From assembly GCA_013151255.1 (NCBI GenBank), contig JAADIQ010000058.1, positions 1 to 64,000 of the forward strand: 64,000 nucleotides of DNA, read 5' to 3'. Within the stretch, counting starts at the first letter, position 1, and each line of letters opens with the position of its first letter. Shown piece after piece: positions 17,802 through 27,094 of the stretch. A model generated the notes under the pieces. It worked only from the letters and a program-made list of their open reading frames with translations, searched no databases and was not told the DNA's origin. A program made the position numbers and the translations under genes. The DNA comes from Alphaproteobacteria bacterium. GTDB taxonomy: Bacteria; Pseudomonadota; Alphaproteobacteria; Caulobacterales; Parvularculaceae.

Positions 17802-19670
17802 ATGGCTCGCACTGTTAAATATTTTCTTCTCTCAACTGCCGCGGCGGCGCTCTTGGCAAGCTGCGGCGAAGGCGCAAAAACACCCGCGCCGGAAAGCAAC
17901 ACTGCGGCAAGCGCCGCCGCAACCGGCGAGACGCAATCGCAAACCGAGGCCATCAACGCCTGGTTTGAAGCCGAGTTCGAGCGCCAGGTTGCGCGCTCGC
18001 CAATGTTTCAGACCTTCCTTGGGCGCAGAACAAATTATGACAAGTGGGATGACGCCAGCGATGACTTTGCACGCGAATCTCATGCGCTGGAACTGGCCGC
18101 ACTGGCGGAGATGCGCGCGACATTCGCGCTGGAAGATCTAGGGGCCCAAGCGCAGCTTTCCTATCGGCTTGCAGAATACAATACCGAGCTTGCCGACCGG
18201 CGATTTCCCTTCCGCAATCACTGGTATGTCTTTAGCCAATTTACTGGGCCGCATTCGGGCGTCGCCTCTTTCATGATTAACCAGCACCGCATCAACACTG
18301 TTGATGATGCGCAGGCCTATATCGCGCGCCTGGCCGGCATTAAAACATATCTCGGCCAGCACCAACAAACCGCTGAAGACCAATTCGCCCGCGGCATCAA
18401 TCCGCCGAAATGGGCTTACCCGCAAATGATCGCCACTTCGCAAAATATCATTTCCGGCGCGCCCTTTGACGATAGCGGCGCGCCGTCAACCTTGCTTGCA
18501 GACCTCACCAAGAAGCTGGATGCGCTGGAGGCCAGCGACGAAGTTAAGGCCGATCTCCTCGCCCGCGCGAACGACGCGATGATGACATCGGTGAAGCCGG
18601 CCTATGAAGCGCTGATTGCGATGTTTGAATCTCAAGCCGCGACGGCGACCAATGATGACGGCGCCTGGAAGCTGCCTGATGGCGGCGCATATTATGCGCT
18701 TCAGCTTGAAGCGATGACCACCACGACGATGTCTCCGGCGGAAATCCATGACCTCGGCCTCAGCGAAGTTGCGCGCATTCACGGTGAAATGGCCGCCATC
18801 AAAGACGCTGTCGGCTTTGACGGCTCGTTGCAAGAGTTTTTCGTTTACATGCGCACCGACCCGGATGGAAAATTTACCTATCCGAGCACGGATGAAGGCC
18901 GCGCACGCTATCTGAATGAAGCGACGCAAATTATCGACACAATGCGCGGCCGGCTTGATGAGTTGTTCCTCACCAAACCGAAAGCCGCGCTCATCGTCAA
19001 ACGCGTCGAGCCGTTTCGCGAGCAGGCTGCGGGCAAAGCCTTCTATCAGCGCCCGGCGCCGGACGGATCGCGCCCCGGTACATATTACGCCAACCTCTAC
19101 AATATGGCCGACATGCCGAGCTACCAGATGGAAGCGCTTGCCTATCATGAAGGCGTTCCCGGCCACCACATGCAGCTGGCGATAGCGCAGGAGCTCGAAG
19201 GCCTGCCGAGCTTCCGCAAATATGGCAGCGTCACCGCCTATACCGAAGGCTGGGGGCTTTATTCGGAATATATTCCCAAAGAGATGGGCTTTTACGCCGA
19301 TCCCTATTCCGACTTTGGCCGTCTGGCGATGGAGCTTTGGCGCGCGGCGCGCCTCGTCGTCGACACCGGCCTTCACGACAAAAAATGGACGCGGGCCGAA
19401 GCGATTGATTATCTCCTCGCCAACACGCCGAACCCCGAGGGCGACGCCATCAAGGCGATTGAGCGCTACATCGTCATGCCTGGCCAGGCGACCGCCTATA
19501 AAATTGGCATGCTGAAAATTCTTGAATTACGCACCCGCGCCGAAGCCGCGCTCGGCGATGATTTCGACATTCGCGCATTCCACGACGTGGTGTTAAAAAA
19601 CGGCGCCGTGCCGCTCGCGATCCTTGAAGAAAATGTCGATGCGTGGATTGCTGAGAGCGAGGCCTCTTAA
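17802..19670 (+). CDS. DUF885 family metallopeptidase-like lipoprotein
   Basis: The 622-residue exported lipoprotein (lipobox LLASC near residue 21) has a low-complexity Ala/Thr/Pro linker before the DUF885 domain. The putative zinc site is YHEGVPGHHMQ near residue 449, with a downstream EGWGLYSE block near 480, the pattern seen across DUF885. These proteins are predicted metal-dependent peptidases of the bacterial periplasm, and few are characterised. The start ATG follows AAGGATATG. A terminator-like hairpin follows the stop. The gene appears to be monocistronic. Confidence 0.88.
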   Translation: MARTVKYFLLSTAAAALLASCGEGAKTPAPESNTAASAAATGETQSQTEAINAWFEAEFERQVARSPMFQTFLGRRTNYDKWDDASDDFARESHALELAALAEMRATFALEDLGAQAQLSYRLAEYNTELADRRFPFRNHWYVFSQFTGPHSGVASFMINQHRINTVDDAQAYIARLAGIKTYLGQHQQTAEDQFARGINPPKWAYPQMIATSQNIISGAPFDDSGAPSTLLADLTKKLDALEASDEVKADLLARANDAMMTSVKPAYEALIAMFESQAATATNDDGAWKLPDGGAYYALQLEAMTTTTMSPAEIHDLGLSEVARIHGEMAAIKDAVGFDGSLQEFFVYMRTDPDGKFTYPSTDEGRARYLNEATQIIDTMRGRLDELFLTKPKAALIVKRVEPFREQAAGKAFYQRPAPDGSRPGTYYANLYNMADMPSYQMEALAYHEGVPGHHMQLAIAQELEGLPSFRKYGSVTAYTEGWGLYSEYIPKEMGFYADPYSDFGRLAMELWRAARLVVDTGLHDKKWTRAEAIDYLLANTPNPEGDAIKAIERYIVMPGQATAYKIGMLKILELRTRAEAALGDDFDIRAFHDVVLKNGAVPLAILEENVDAWIAESEAS

Positions 19671-19692
19671 ATAGCGATCACGCAAAAAAATC

Positions 19693-19717
19693 CGGCGCAG
19701 CTATTGTTGCTGCGCCG
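19693..19717 (+). terminator. Terminator after the DUF885 gene
   Basis: A perfect nine-base stem CGGCGCAGC/GCTGCGCCG with loop TATTGTT is followed by CGTTT. The short T-run makes it a moderate candidate. It lies 22 bp before the next start codon. Confidence 0.55.
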
Positions 19718-19739
19718 CGTTTCCCATTAGAAGCCAGCC

Positions 19740-20504
19740 ATGACATCCAACCCTCGCCCGCCTGTTTCTGCAATCATCCGCACGTTTAACGAACAGCGTT
19801 TGATCGCCGAGGTGGTGCGCGCCGCGCTGATGGCCGCGCGCGAGGTGGTTATTGTTGATAGCGGCTCCACCGACGACACCGTCAGCCTTGCGCGGGCGGC
19901 GGGCGCGCGCGTCATTGAACATGAGTGGACCGGCTGGGGCCGTCAGAAACGCATCGCGGAAGAGGCTTGCGAGCATGACTGGATGCTTGATCTTGACGGT
20001 GATGAAGTGGTGACGCCGGAATTTGCGCAAGAGCTGGCAGAGCTGTTTGCTAATGGCGAACCGCCAAAGAAAATCTATCGCACGATGCTGGCGCTGGTTC
20101 CTCCGGTTGGCGCGCCGTGGATGGATTTTGGCAACCAGACCCGCCACAAAGTTTATGACCGCCGCATCATTCGCGCGCCGGACCATGATGGCTGGGACCA
20201 GTTCAGACTGCCGAAAGACATCCCGATCGGGCATATGAAAGCGCGCATGCTGCATTACGCCTTTACCGATGTGGCGCATCTGGTAGCGAAGCTAAACCGC
20301 AACTCATCAATTCCGGCGCCGTTAAAGTCGCGGCCCTATCTGATGGTGCGCATATTATTCGGGCTGCCGTTCTATTTCGCCAAGCGCTATTTCCTCGATC
20401 AATATTTCCGCGGCGGCGTTTATGGGTTTGCGCTAGCGCTGATCTATGGCTTTGCGCGATGGCTGCGCGATGTCAAAATGTGGGAACAGCACCGCAAGGA
20501 TTAA
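19740..20504 (+). CDS. WaaE/KdtX-like family 2 glycosyltransferase
   Basis: The 254-residue GT-A transferase has IIRTFNEQRLIAEV near residue 11, VDSGSTDDTVSLARAAGARV near 39, WTGWGRQKRIAEEA near 62, and the metal-binding LDLDGDEVVT near 83. The WGRQK block and the later HMKARMLHYAFTDVAHLVAKLNRNSS region are typical of lipopolysaccharide core transferases of the WaaE type (beta-1,4-glucosyl). A hydrophobic C-terminal stretch (about 200-240) may anchor it. It probably stands alone downstream of a terminator. Sugar specificity is not predictable. Confidence 0.87.
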   Translation: MTSNPRPPVSAIIRTFNEQRLIAEVVRAALMAAREVVIVDSGSTDDTVSLARAAGARVIEHEWTGWGRQKRIAEEACEHDWMLDLDGDEVVTPEFAQELAELFANGEPPKKIYRTMLALVPPVGAPWMDFGNQTRHKVYDRRIIRAPDHDGWDQFRLPKDIPIGHMKARMLHYAFTDVAHLVAKLNRNSSIPAPLKSRPYLMVRILFGLPFYFAKRYFLDQYFRGGVYGFALALIYGFARWLRDVKMWEQHRKD

Positions 20505-20528
20505 GCCGCCGCCACTAATTCTAGTATC

Positions 20529-22142
20529 TTATCGGCTGGCTTTCATGGCAATGCGCTCGCCCGCGGTTGCGCTATCATGGCGTTTGACGACACCGTTCTG
20601 GAAGCGCGCTTCGACCGTCGCTTCGCTCGCCTCCCCCAGGCCGAAAATCATTTCCGCGGACTGGTCAGAGCCAAGCCCCTGGCTGGCGGTAAATTGTTTT
20701 GTCCGCACCATTCCGTCAGGTGTCGTCACGGTAACGATGGCGCCAAGCGAGGCTGTGGTATCGGGCAGGCGCACTTTCAGCCAGTTGCCGGTGTCAACGC
20801 CGCTGATAAACGCCTTGGCCGTGCCGCCAATATTGGCCCAGACCAAATCCGGCCGGCCGTCATCGTTAAAGTCCGAGACAACCGGCGCCACGGCATAGTT
20901 CCTGTTCACCGCGCCGGCGCGTTTTTCCACCGGCATGAATTTACCGTCCGGATATTGCAGCATGATTTTGCAGGTATATTTATGGAGAAACTCTTTGCCG
21001 GGAAAGCGCGCATAGTTTTGCGCGGCCAATAAATCCTCGCGCCCGTCGAGATTCATATCCGCAAACACAACGCCCCAGCCAAAGCCGATGCGCGCGGTGC
21101 GGGTTTGCTTGGCGACATCGACAAACTCCCTGTCGCCCTGGTTTTCAAATAACACATAGCTGGCGTTGAACGGCGCATCCTCATCCAGATCGCCGCGCAA
21201 CATCGCCTCGGGCATAGTGTGGCCGACATTGGAGAAGTAGAAATCAATCAACCCGTCATTGTCATAATCACCGGCGGCGATGCCCATGGGGTAGCTATTA
21301 ACCGACGGGTTATCGACACGGCGCATGGGGAAGGCGCCGGTATTGTCATAGATTTCAACCACGCCGGTGTCCTGAGCGATGACGAGGTCGCTGTCCATGT
21401 CGTTGTCGATGTCGACAAACATCGCAGTGAATGTGTTGTGCTGGCGCCAGACGCCGGCCTGTTTAGAAACATCGCGCCAAGTGTTGTCGCCCCGGTTAAT
21501 GAACAGATAGCTATAACCGCCATAGTCGCCTGTAAAAATGGTTTGGCCTTCCACCAGCTCATTTTTGAGATAGCCTGAAATATAAAGGTCAACCGCGCCG
21601 TCCTTGTTGACGTCGCCAAGCGCAATCGACAGCGGCGTTGTATTATCCGCCAACGGAAGATTGAGATTTTGACTGGTAAAGCCATTGCCGACATTCATAT
21701 GCAGCCAGACGCCAGATTCGCGCGCCACAAACAAATCGACCCGGCCGTCGCTATCGACGTCAATGGAGGCGGCGCCATGGGTGGCGTCCGCATCGCCCTT
21801 TTCAAAGCTATAGCCGGCGCCAAGCGAGCGAAACGCGCCGCCTTCATAGCCGAAAATTGCATCGGCCTGGCCCTTGCCGCCGCCCATGAAAATCTCATCG
21901 ACGCCGTCGCCGTCAACATCGATCGCCGCCGCCGCCATAAACGGCAGCGATTTTTCAAGGTCCGCCTCATGGGTAAAGGGCAGCGAGACTTCGACAAAAC
22001 GAAGCTCGGTCTCGCCCTGTTTTTTCCACTCCAACTGCCACAACCGGAACGCCGCCCCGCCGGTCGCGGCCAATCCTGCAACCACGCCGATGGCGATCAG
22101 CGAAACACAGCCAAAGCCAATAATGAAAACTCTTGCTCGCAT
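20529..22142 (-). CDS. CRTAC1-type FG-GAP repeat protein with ASPIC/UnbV C-terminus
   Basis: The 537-residue exported protein is anchored by an N-terminal hydrophobic segment (about residues 3-25). It has several FG-GAP/VCBS beta-propeller repeats with Asp-rich calcium loops (DVDGDGVDEIFMGGG, DVDSDGRVDLF, DVNKDGAVDLY, DIDNDMDSDL, DYDNDGLIDFY, DMNLDGREDLL, DFNDDGRPDLV). The C-terminal ASPIC/UnbV domain starts at about 455. The family occurs on bacterial surfaces and in the periplasm; a role is not assigned. The frame extends to 22214, but the ATG at 22142 follows GGGGACATC and begins the membrane segment. Confidence 0.85.
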   Translation of the reverse strand: MRARVFIIGFGCVSLIAIGVVAGLAATGGAAFRLWQLEWKKQGETELRFVEVSLPFTHEADLEKSLPFMAAAAIDVDGDGVDEIFMGGGKGQADAIFGYEGGAFRSLGAGYSFEKGDADATHGAASIDVDSDGRVDLFVARESGVWLHMNVGNGFTSQNLNLPLADNTTPLSIALGDVNKDGAVDLYISGYLKNELVEGQTIFTGDYGGYSYLFINRGDNTWRDVSKQAGVWRQHNTFTAMFVDIDNDMDSDLVIAQDTGVVEIYDNTGAFPMRRVDNPSVNSYPMGIAAGDYDNDGLIDFYFSNVGHTMPEAMLRGDLDEDAPFNASYVLFENQGDREFVDVAKQTRTARIGFGWGVVFADMNLDGREDLLAAQNYARFPGKEFLHKYTCKIMLQYPDGKFMPVEKRAGAVNRNYAVAPVVSDFNDDGRPDLVWANIGGTAKAFISGVDTGNWLKVRLPDTTASLGAIVTVTTPDGMVRTKQFTASQGLGSDQSAEMIFGLGEASEATVEARFQNGVVKRHDSATAGERIAMKASR

Positions 22143-22241
22143 GATGTCCCCGTTTTCTGTTTCGCCGCAAATCAGCGCGCAGGGTACGCGCGCCCGTCCC
22201 AGGGCGCAATTCACGGGGCCGTGTTATTCGGCATTGATAGC

Positions 22242-23030
22242 TTAATCCGCGTAATAATCTTTTATTAAATTAAGCGTCTCTAAGTCCGGCTCACAATAAT
22301 CGCAATCGTCAATCGATGGCCGCGGCGGCAGTTTGACCGGCTTGAAGGCTTGCTTGTTAAACTCATATGGCGCCCGGTCGAGGATGGCGCGGATAATATT
22401 GAGCCGCGCCTTTCTCTTGTCATTGCCGTCCACGACCAGCCATGGCGAGCGCTCCGTCGATGTTTCCTCAAACATCCGGTCGCGCGCTTGCGTAAATTCA
22501 ATCCACAAATCGCGCGCCTTCAAATCGATCGGCGAAAGCTTCCAGCGTTTGCGCGGATCGTTGGCGCGGTCCTGAAAGCGCTGTTCTTGTTCCTCCGCCG
22601 AGACATGTATCCAGAACTTGATCAGGATAAGCCCGCTATCGACAAGCATTTTTTCAAACTGCGGAACCTCGCGCATGAACGCTTCATGTTCGGCCTCCGT
22701 GCAGAACCCCATTACCGGCTCAATCACCGCGCGGTTATACCACGAGCGGTCAAACAGCACCACTTCGCCGCCGGAGGGAAGGTGTTTAACATAACGCTCA
22801 AAATACCACTGGGTGCGTTCGCGGTCTGATGGTTTGGGCAACGCCGCGACGCGCCAGACCCGCGCATTCATCCGTCTCAGGATGGTTTTGATCGCCCCGC
22901 CCTTGCCCGAGGCGTCGCGCCCCTCAAAGATGACAGCAATTTTCAGCCCCTTGCGCTGGACGGTCTCTTGCAGCTTGGCGAGCTCAAATTCCAGCCCTTC
23001 CAGTTCTTTTTCAAAGCGTCGTTTTTTCAT
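22242..23030 (-). CDS. ppk2: Polyphosphate kinase 2
   Basis: PPK2 uses polyphosphate to phosphorylate nucleoside diphosphates (or monophosphates in some classes). The 262-residue protein has a P-loop-like FEGRDASGKGGAI near residue 36 and RVAALPKPSDRERTQWYFERY near 60. The Walker B and lid region is VVLFDRSWYNRAVIEPVMGFC near 90, and ERSPWLVVDGNDKRKAR lies near 205. The single-domain, roughly 260-residue form with GGAI suggests class I (GDP/ADP to GTP/ATP). Its start overlaps the stop of hslO by 4 bp, so the two are translationally coupled, joining polyphosphate and redox-stress functions. Confidence 0.93.
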   Translation of the reverse strand: MKKRRFEKELEGLEFELAKLQETVQRKGLKIAVIFEGRDASGKGGAIKTILRRMNARVWRVAALPKPSDRERTQWYFERYVKHLPSGGEVVLFDRSWYNRAVIEPVMGFCTEAEHEAFMREVPQFEKMLVDSGLILIKFWIHVSAEEQEQRFQDRANDPRKRWKLSPIDLKARDLWIEFTQARDRMFEETSTERSPWLVVDGNDKRKARLNIIRAILDRAPYEFNKQAFKPVKLPPRPSIDDCDYCEPDLETLNLIKDYYAD

Positions 23031-23929
23031 GGCGCGCCCGAGGGCTCTCCTTGCGGCGTGAAATGATAATCCTTACGGCAGAACTCGCAAACCACCTTGA
23101 TGGCGCCGGCTTCAACCATGTCTTGCAACTCGTCTTCGCTATAGCGCGACAGCACCGCGGCGATTTTTTCGCCATTGCAGCCGCATTCGGCGCGCACCGG
23201 CTGAGGCTCGAAAGCGCGCACGCCGTCTTCATGGAACAGGCGATAAAGCAGCGTTTCAGCGCTGATCGCCGGGTCGAGCAACTCGTCGTCCTTGGCGGTG
23301 CCGACAAACGCCGCCGCGCGCGCCCAGACATCGCGGTCGTCATCGCTTTTTAAAATCTCCTCGCCGCGCTCACGCGTACCGCCTTCGCCGGGGACAAATT
23401 GCGCCATGATGCCGCCGGCGCGCCATCGGTCCGGTTCGCCCGGCGCCGACACTCTCCCGACCGCGAGGCGTATTACGGTTGGTATCTGCTCGGACTGATT
23501 AAAATAGGCGACCGCCGCCTCGGCGAGGTTGCCCCCTTCAATTGGCGTGACGCCCTGATAGCGTTCCATATCCGCACCCTGATCAATCGTCATGACGATG
23601 TGCCCCTTGCCCAATAGCGCCATGCCGGTTTGCGCAATGTCGCCGTCACGCAGGCTCGCCGTCGCGCGCAAAGCGCCGCCCGCGGTATAATCGGCGACCA
23701 GCATCGACACCGGGCCGGCGCCTTGCGCCTGGAAAATCAGCTTGCCGTCAAATTTTAACGCCGCGCCCATCATCGCTGCGAGACTGGCCGCCTCGCCGAC
23801 AAGACGGCTCACCGGGTCGGCAAATTGATGCGCCTGCAGAATGTCATCTATGACGCCGGACAGCCTCACCACATGTCCGCGCACCGCCGTTTCGCCGACC
23901 TGAAAAGGGAAAATCGCGTTGTCGGTCAA
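23027..23929 (-). CDS. hslO: Hsp33 redox-regulated chaperone
   Basis: Hsp33 is a holdase activated by oxidation through zinc-binding cysteines. The 300-residue protein contains the C-terminal Cys motif as CGC (near residue 255) and CEFC (near 287), the expected CXC plus CXXC arrangement. The N-terminal chaperone domain includes LKFDGKLIFQAQGAGPVSMLVADY. The start codon is TTG at 23929, behind AGGTAATGA. It overlaps ppk2 by 4 bp downstream. Confidence 0.93.
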   Translation of the reverse strand: MTDNAIFPFQVGETAVRGHVVRLSGVIDDILQAHQFADPVSRLVGEAASLAAMMGAALKFDGKLIFQAQGAGPVSMLVADYTAGGALRATASLRDGDIAQTGMALLGKGHIVMTIDQGADMERYQGVTPIEGGNLAEAAVAYFNQSEQIPTVIRLAVGRVSAPGEPDRWRAGGIMAQFVPGEGGTRERGEEILKSDDDRDVWARAAAFVGTAKDDELLDPAISAETLLYRLFHEDGVRAFEPQPVRAECGCNGEKIAAVLSRYSEDELQDMVEAGAIKVVCEFCRKDYHFTPQGEPSGAP

Positions 23930-23969
23930 ATCATTACCTATGGTCTGGGGCGCGCCTTAAGATGCGCCC

Positions 23970-24830
23970 TTAGTCCTTCAACTTATAGCCGGACCGCAAC
24001 AGCCAGTAACACGCAAAGCCGAAAATCAGCATCAGCGCCATGGTCATCGTTACGCCAACCGTCAGGCTGGCCTCGGCCTGGCCGGTAAAACCGGAGCGGA
24101 ACCCGTCTATCAGATAATAGACCGGGTTATATTGGCTTGCCGTGCGGAAAGGCTCGGGCAGTCTTTCTACGGAATAAAATGTGCCGGACAGAAACGTCAG
24201 CGGGGTGATGATGAAATTTGAAAACGCGGCGAGCTGATCAAATTTCTCCGCCCAAATGCCGCCAAGAACGCCGAGCATGGCGAAGATTGTTGCGGCGGCA
24301 AAGGCGAAATATAAAATTGCCCATGCCGCGCCGATTTGCATTGGCGAGCCGATCGCCACCATGAAGCCAGCGCTGGTGGCGGCGGTGATGGCGCCAACCA
24401 GCAGCCCGCGGGTTGCCGCGCCAGCGACAAATGCAACCGTCAACTCCGCCGCCGACAAAGGCGGCATCAGCACATCAACAATGGACCCTTGCACTTTGGC
24501 GATGATCAGCGAAGACGCTGAGTTGGTAAAAGCATTGGTCAACACCGCCATGATGATGAGGCCGGGCGCCAGAAACTCAACAAACGGAACCCCCGCAACC
24601 GCCGGCCGCGAAGCGCCGAAAGCTTGCGTAAAGACCACCAGAAACAACAAAGTTGAGACGACCGGCGCGACCACCGTCTGGGTCACCACCTTCATAAAGC
24701 GGCGCACTTCTTTGAGATAAAGCGTCCAAAGCCCGAGCCAGTTTACCGCGCCAAAGCGGCGTACGCCAAAATCCGCCTTCAGATTTGTAGCGGCCAGGTT
24801 GGTCTTTTTCGCTCTGCCAGCGCCGTCCAT
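23970..24830 (-). CDS. ABC-2 type transporter permease
   Basis: The 286-residue permease has six membrane segments after a roughly 35-residue cytoplasmic N-terminus. The ABC-2 signature region reads KEVRRFMKVVTQTVVAPVVSTLLFLVVF near residue 40, with later FLSGTFYSVERLPEPFRTASQYNPVYYLIDGFR near 215. It resembles YadH/NodJ-type exporter subunits. The matching ATPase gene is not next to it on either side, so it pairs with an unlinked one or has lost its partner. It lies downstream of, and divergent from, gcrA. Confidence 0.87.
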   Translation of the reverse strand: MDGAGRAKKTNLAATNLKADFGVRRFGAVNWLGLWTLYLKEVRRFMKVVTQTVVAPVVSTLLFLVVFTQAFGASRPAVAGVPFVEFLAPGLIIMAVLTNAFTNSASSLIIAKVQGSIVDVLMPPLSAAELTVAFVAGAATRGLLVGAITAATSAGFMVAIGSPMQIGAAWAILYFAFAAATIFAMLGVLGGIWAEKFDQLAAFSNFIITPLTFLSGTFYSVERLPEPFRTASQYNPVYYLIDGFRSGFTGQAEASLTVGVTMTMALMLIFGFACYWLLRSGYKLKD

Positions 24831-24899
24831 AGGTCATTTTTCTCTTGTTGCGGCGCAACGGTGTGCGCCCAGGCGTTAGCTTCCGTCAAGCATCAGTGT

Positions 24900-24908
24900 T
24901 TATCAACA
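24900..24908 (+). promoter_or_regulatory. DnaA-box-like site upstream of gcrA
   Basis: TTATCAACA differs from the TTATCCACA box at one base and lies 160 bp before the gcrA start. In Caulobacter, DnaA activates gcrA. A second nearby feature is TTTAGGCG twice with a 9-bp period at 24970-24986. Both are weak evidence. Confidence 0.25.
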
Positions 24909-25068
24909 TGTTGTGGGCAAAAAAAATCACCGGCGCCATATTGTGTTTTATGAGTGCTGGGATACTATATTTAGGCGCTTTAGGCGGCGCTTATATTAGA
25001 TATACAAGATATTGATTTTAAAGCCGAGGCGGCCTGGCCGCTGCCGGACCAGCAGGGAGAACGGCGAC

Positions 25069-25578
25069 ATGGCATGGACAGACGATAGGGTCGAGCTTTT
25101 AAAGACACTCTGGGCGGAAGGCCTTTCCGCCGCGCAGATCGCCAACAAGATGGGCGGCGTCACCCGCAATGCGGTAATCGGCAAAGTTCACCGCCTTGGC
25201 CTGTCCGGTCGCGCCACGCCAGCCAAGCCACAACGCGGTTGTGCGCCGTCGCTGGAACGCCGGGGGACGAGCGCGGCGCCGAAGGTGCGCCGGCCGGAAG
25301 TGAAATCAGTTATTCCCGAGCCTGAATTTATCGCGCCGCTGGTGCTCGACACTGGCGACCGGACCACCGTCACCACCATCAAAAATAATATGTGCAAATG
25401 GCCGCTCGGCGATCCGGCGCGGGAAGACTTTCATTTTTGCGGACAGTCGACGCTGTCGGGCAAATCCTATTGCGCCTATCACGCGCATCTCGCCTTTCAA
25501 CCGCCGCAACGCCGCGAAGCCCGGCGCGAGCCGCGACGCGTGCTTGCAGCGCCGCAAAAGCGCCGCGCCACCGCATAA
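25069..25578 (+). CDS. gcrA: GcrA cell cycle regulator
   Basis: GcrA is a sigma70-associated regulator that recognises CcrM-methylated GANTC promoters and drives S-phase gene expression in alphaproteobacteria. The 169-residue protein begins with the signature MAWTDDRVELLKTLWAEGLSAAQIANKMG and the DNA-binding VTRNAVIGKVHRLGLSGR (helix-turn-helix, residues 1-48). A basic Pro-rich linker follows. The sigma-interacting C-terminal domain contains CKWPLGDP and FHFCGQSTLSGKSYCAYHAHLA. The ORF extends upstream to 25012, but the ATG at 25069 gives the canonical N-terminus behind AGGGAGAA. A bidirectional terminator separates it from phoB. Confidence 0.96.
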   Translation: MAWTDDRVELLKTLWAEGLSAAQIANKMGGVTRNAVIGKVHRLGLSGRATPAKPQRGCAPSLERRGTSAAPKVRRPEVKSVIPEPEFIAPLVLDTGDRTTVTTIKNNMCKWPLGDPAREDFHFCGQSTLSGKSYCAYHAHLAFQPPQRREARREPRRVLAAPQKRRATA

Positions 25579-25604
25579 TCATCGGATATGTTTTGAGAAT
25601 AAAA

Positions 25605-25630
25605 GGCCCGCCACTGGCGGGTCTTTTTTG
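25605..25630 (+). terminator. Bidirectional terminator between gcrA and phoB
   Basis: The stem CCCGCC-ACT-GGCGGG is flanked by AAAAG on the left and TCTTTTTTG on the right. It can act on gcrA transcripts and, read on the minus strand with CCTTTTATT, on phoB transcripts. Confidence 0.85.
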
Positions 25631-25648
25631 TTGGCAATTGGCGGGTAT

Positions 25649-26344
25649 TTATTTACGCGCAGCGTCCAGCACATAACCGGCTGAGCGCACGGTGCGCACT
25701 GGGTCGCCCTGGCCGTATTTGTTGAGCGCTTTGCGCAGCCGGCCGATATGGACATCTACCGTGCGCACTTCGACGAACACATCCGTTCCCCAAACCGCAT
25801 TCAGCAATTGCTCGCGCGAGAACACGCGTCCCGGATGTTGCATCAAATGATCGAGCAGCCGGAACTCGGTTGGACCGAGATGAATTTCCTGCTCGCCGCG
25901 CATCACCCGGTGCGAGACCCGGTCAACGATAATGTCGCCGACGCTGACCTTATCCTCCACAAGCCCCGGACGGATGCGCCGCAACACTGCGCGCACGCGG
26001 GCGATAAGCTCATTAGTGGAAAATGGTTTGGTGAGATAATCGTCAGCGCCGGTGTCCAGCCCGCGGATGCGATCGTCTTCTTCAGCGCGCGCCGTCACCA
26101 TGATGATTGGCAGGTTGCGGGTCTCTGACCTCGCGCGGATGCGCCTGCAAACCTCAATGCCGGAGACCTTGGGCAACAACCAATCGAGGATCACCAGATC
26201 CGGCGGGCTTTCCTCGATCCGCAACAGCGCATCCTCGCCATCCGCCGAAAGCGAAACGTCAAAGCCTTCCTTCTCAAGATTATACTCAAGCAGGGTCGCC
26301 AGCGCGGCCTCATCTTCAACAATCAATATCTGGGTCGCAGCCAT
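25649..26344 (-). CDS. phoB: PhoB phosphate response regulator
   Basis: PhoB activates pho-box promoters under phosphate limitation. The 231-residue protein has a receiver domain with acidic VEDE near residue 10, the phospho-acceptor Asp in VILDWLLPK near 54, Thr in MVTARAEE near 83 and Lys in TKPFS near 106. The OmpR-type winged helix ends with REQLLNAVWGTDVFVEVRTVDVHIGRLRKAL. It is the last gene of a phoR-phoU-phoB unit and starts 12 bp after phoU. Confidence 0.95.
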   Translation of the reverse strand: MAATQILIVEDEAALATLLEYNLEKEGFDVSLSADGEDALLRIEESPPDLVILDWLLPKVSGIEVCRRIRARSETRNLPIIMVTARAEEDDRIRGLDTGADDYLTKPFSTNELIARVRAVLRRIRPGLVEDKVSVGDIIVDRVSHRVMRGEQEIHLGPTEFRLLDHLMQHPGRVFSREQLLNAVWGTDVFVEVRTVDVHIGRLRKALNKYGQGDPVRTVRSAGYVLDAARK

Positions 26345-26356
26345 TTTTGTCCCCGG

Positions 26357-27094
26357 TCAATTCATGCCGAATGCGCCGCCCGACTGTCTCGGCGGCGCGG
26401 CCGCGCCTGTCGCGGCTTCATCGCTCTTTTGCGGTGATTCCACAAACGGCGATCCGGTCTCCAGAAAATAGATCGCCTCGGCAATGTTGGTGGCGTGATC
26501 GCCGACACGCTCAAAATTTTTCGCAATGAACACAAGATGGGTGCAGGCGTTGACCTTCGATGAATCGGCGATCATCGCCAGGGTGATTTCCTGAAACACC
26601 GAATTATATAACTCGTCAACTTCGTCGTCGCCGCCCCACACCGCTTTTGCCGCATCAAGATTGCGGGTGGCATACGCGTCGAGGATATCGGAAAACTGCC
26701 GCAGACTGGCGCGGCCCATGCGCGCGACACCCATGGCGGGGCGCGACGGCGCTTCGCGGCTGACGACAAGCGTCCGCTTGGCGATGTTTTTTGCAAGATC
26801 GCCCACCCGCTCCAGCTCGCCGGTGAGCTTCATGATGGTCATCACTTCACGCAACAATTCCGCCGGCAATAACTCCGCCGCCAGCAACGCCATCACGCGG
26901 GTTTCAATATCGCGGTCAAATTCGTTGACGCGAGCGTCGTTAGGGATGAGGTTTTCGGCAGCGGCAACATCGCGCCGCTCAAACGCGGTAATCGCGCCCT
27001 GCAATTGGCTTTCCACCAACGCCGCCATGCGCGACAGCTCAACCTCAAGCTGCCGGCGCGCCGAAAAAGTAGAATGTGCAGGCTGCAACGCCAT
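26357..27094 (-). CDS. phoU: PhoU phosphate signalling regulator
   Basis: PhoU links the Pst transporter to the PhoR kinase and dampens Pho signalling. The 245-residue protein is two PhoU three-helix bundles, each with the metal-binding motif: MKLTGELERVGDLAKNIAKR near residue 95 and KNFERVGDHATNIAEAIYF near 200. The C-terminal 25 residues are a variable tail. The frame reaches 27139, but the ATG at 27094 gives the usual N-terminus. The pstSCAB genes usually found between phoR and phoU are missing here. Confidence 0.94.
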   Translation of the reverse strand: MALQPAHSTFSARRQLEVELSRMAALVESQLQGAITAFERRDVAAAENLIPNDARVNEFDRDIETRVMALLAAELLPAELLREVMTIMKLTGELERVGDLAKNIAKRTLVVSREAPSRPAMGVARMGRASLRQFSDILDAYATRNLDAAKAVWGGDDEVDELYNSVFQEITLAMIADSSKVNACTHLVFIAKNFERVGDHATNIAEAIYFLETGSPFVESPQKSDEAATGAAAPPRQSGGAFGMN

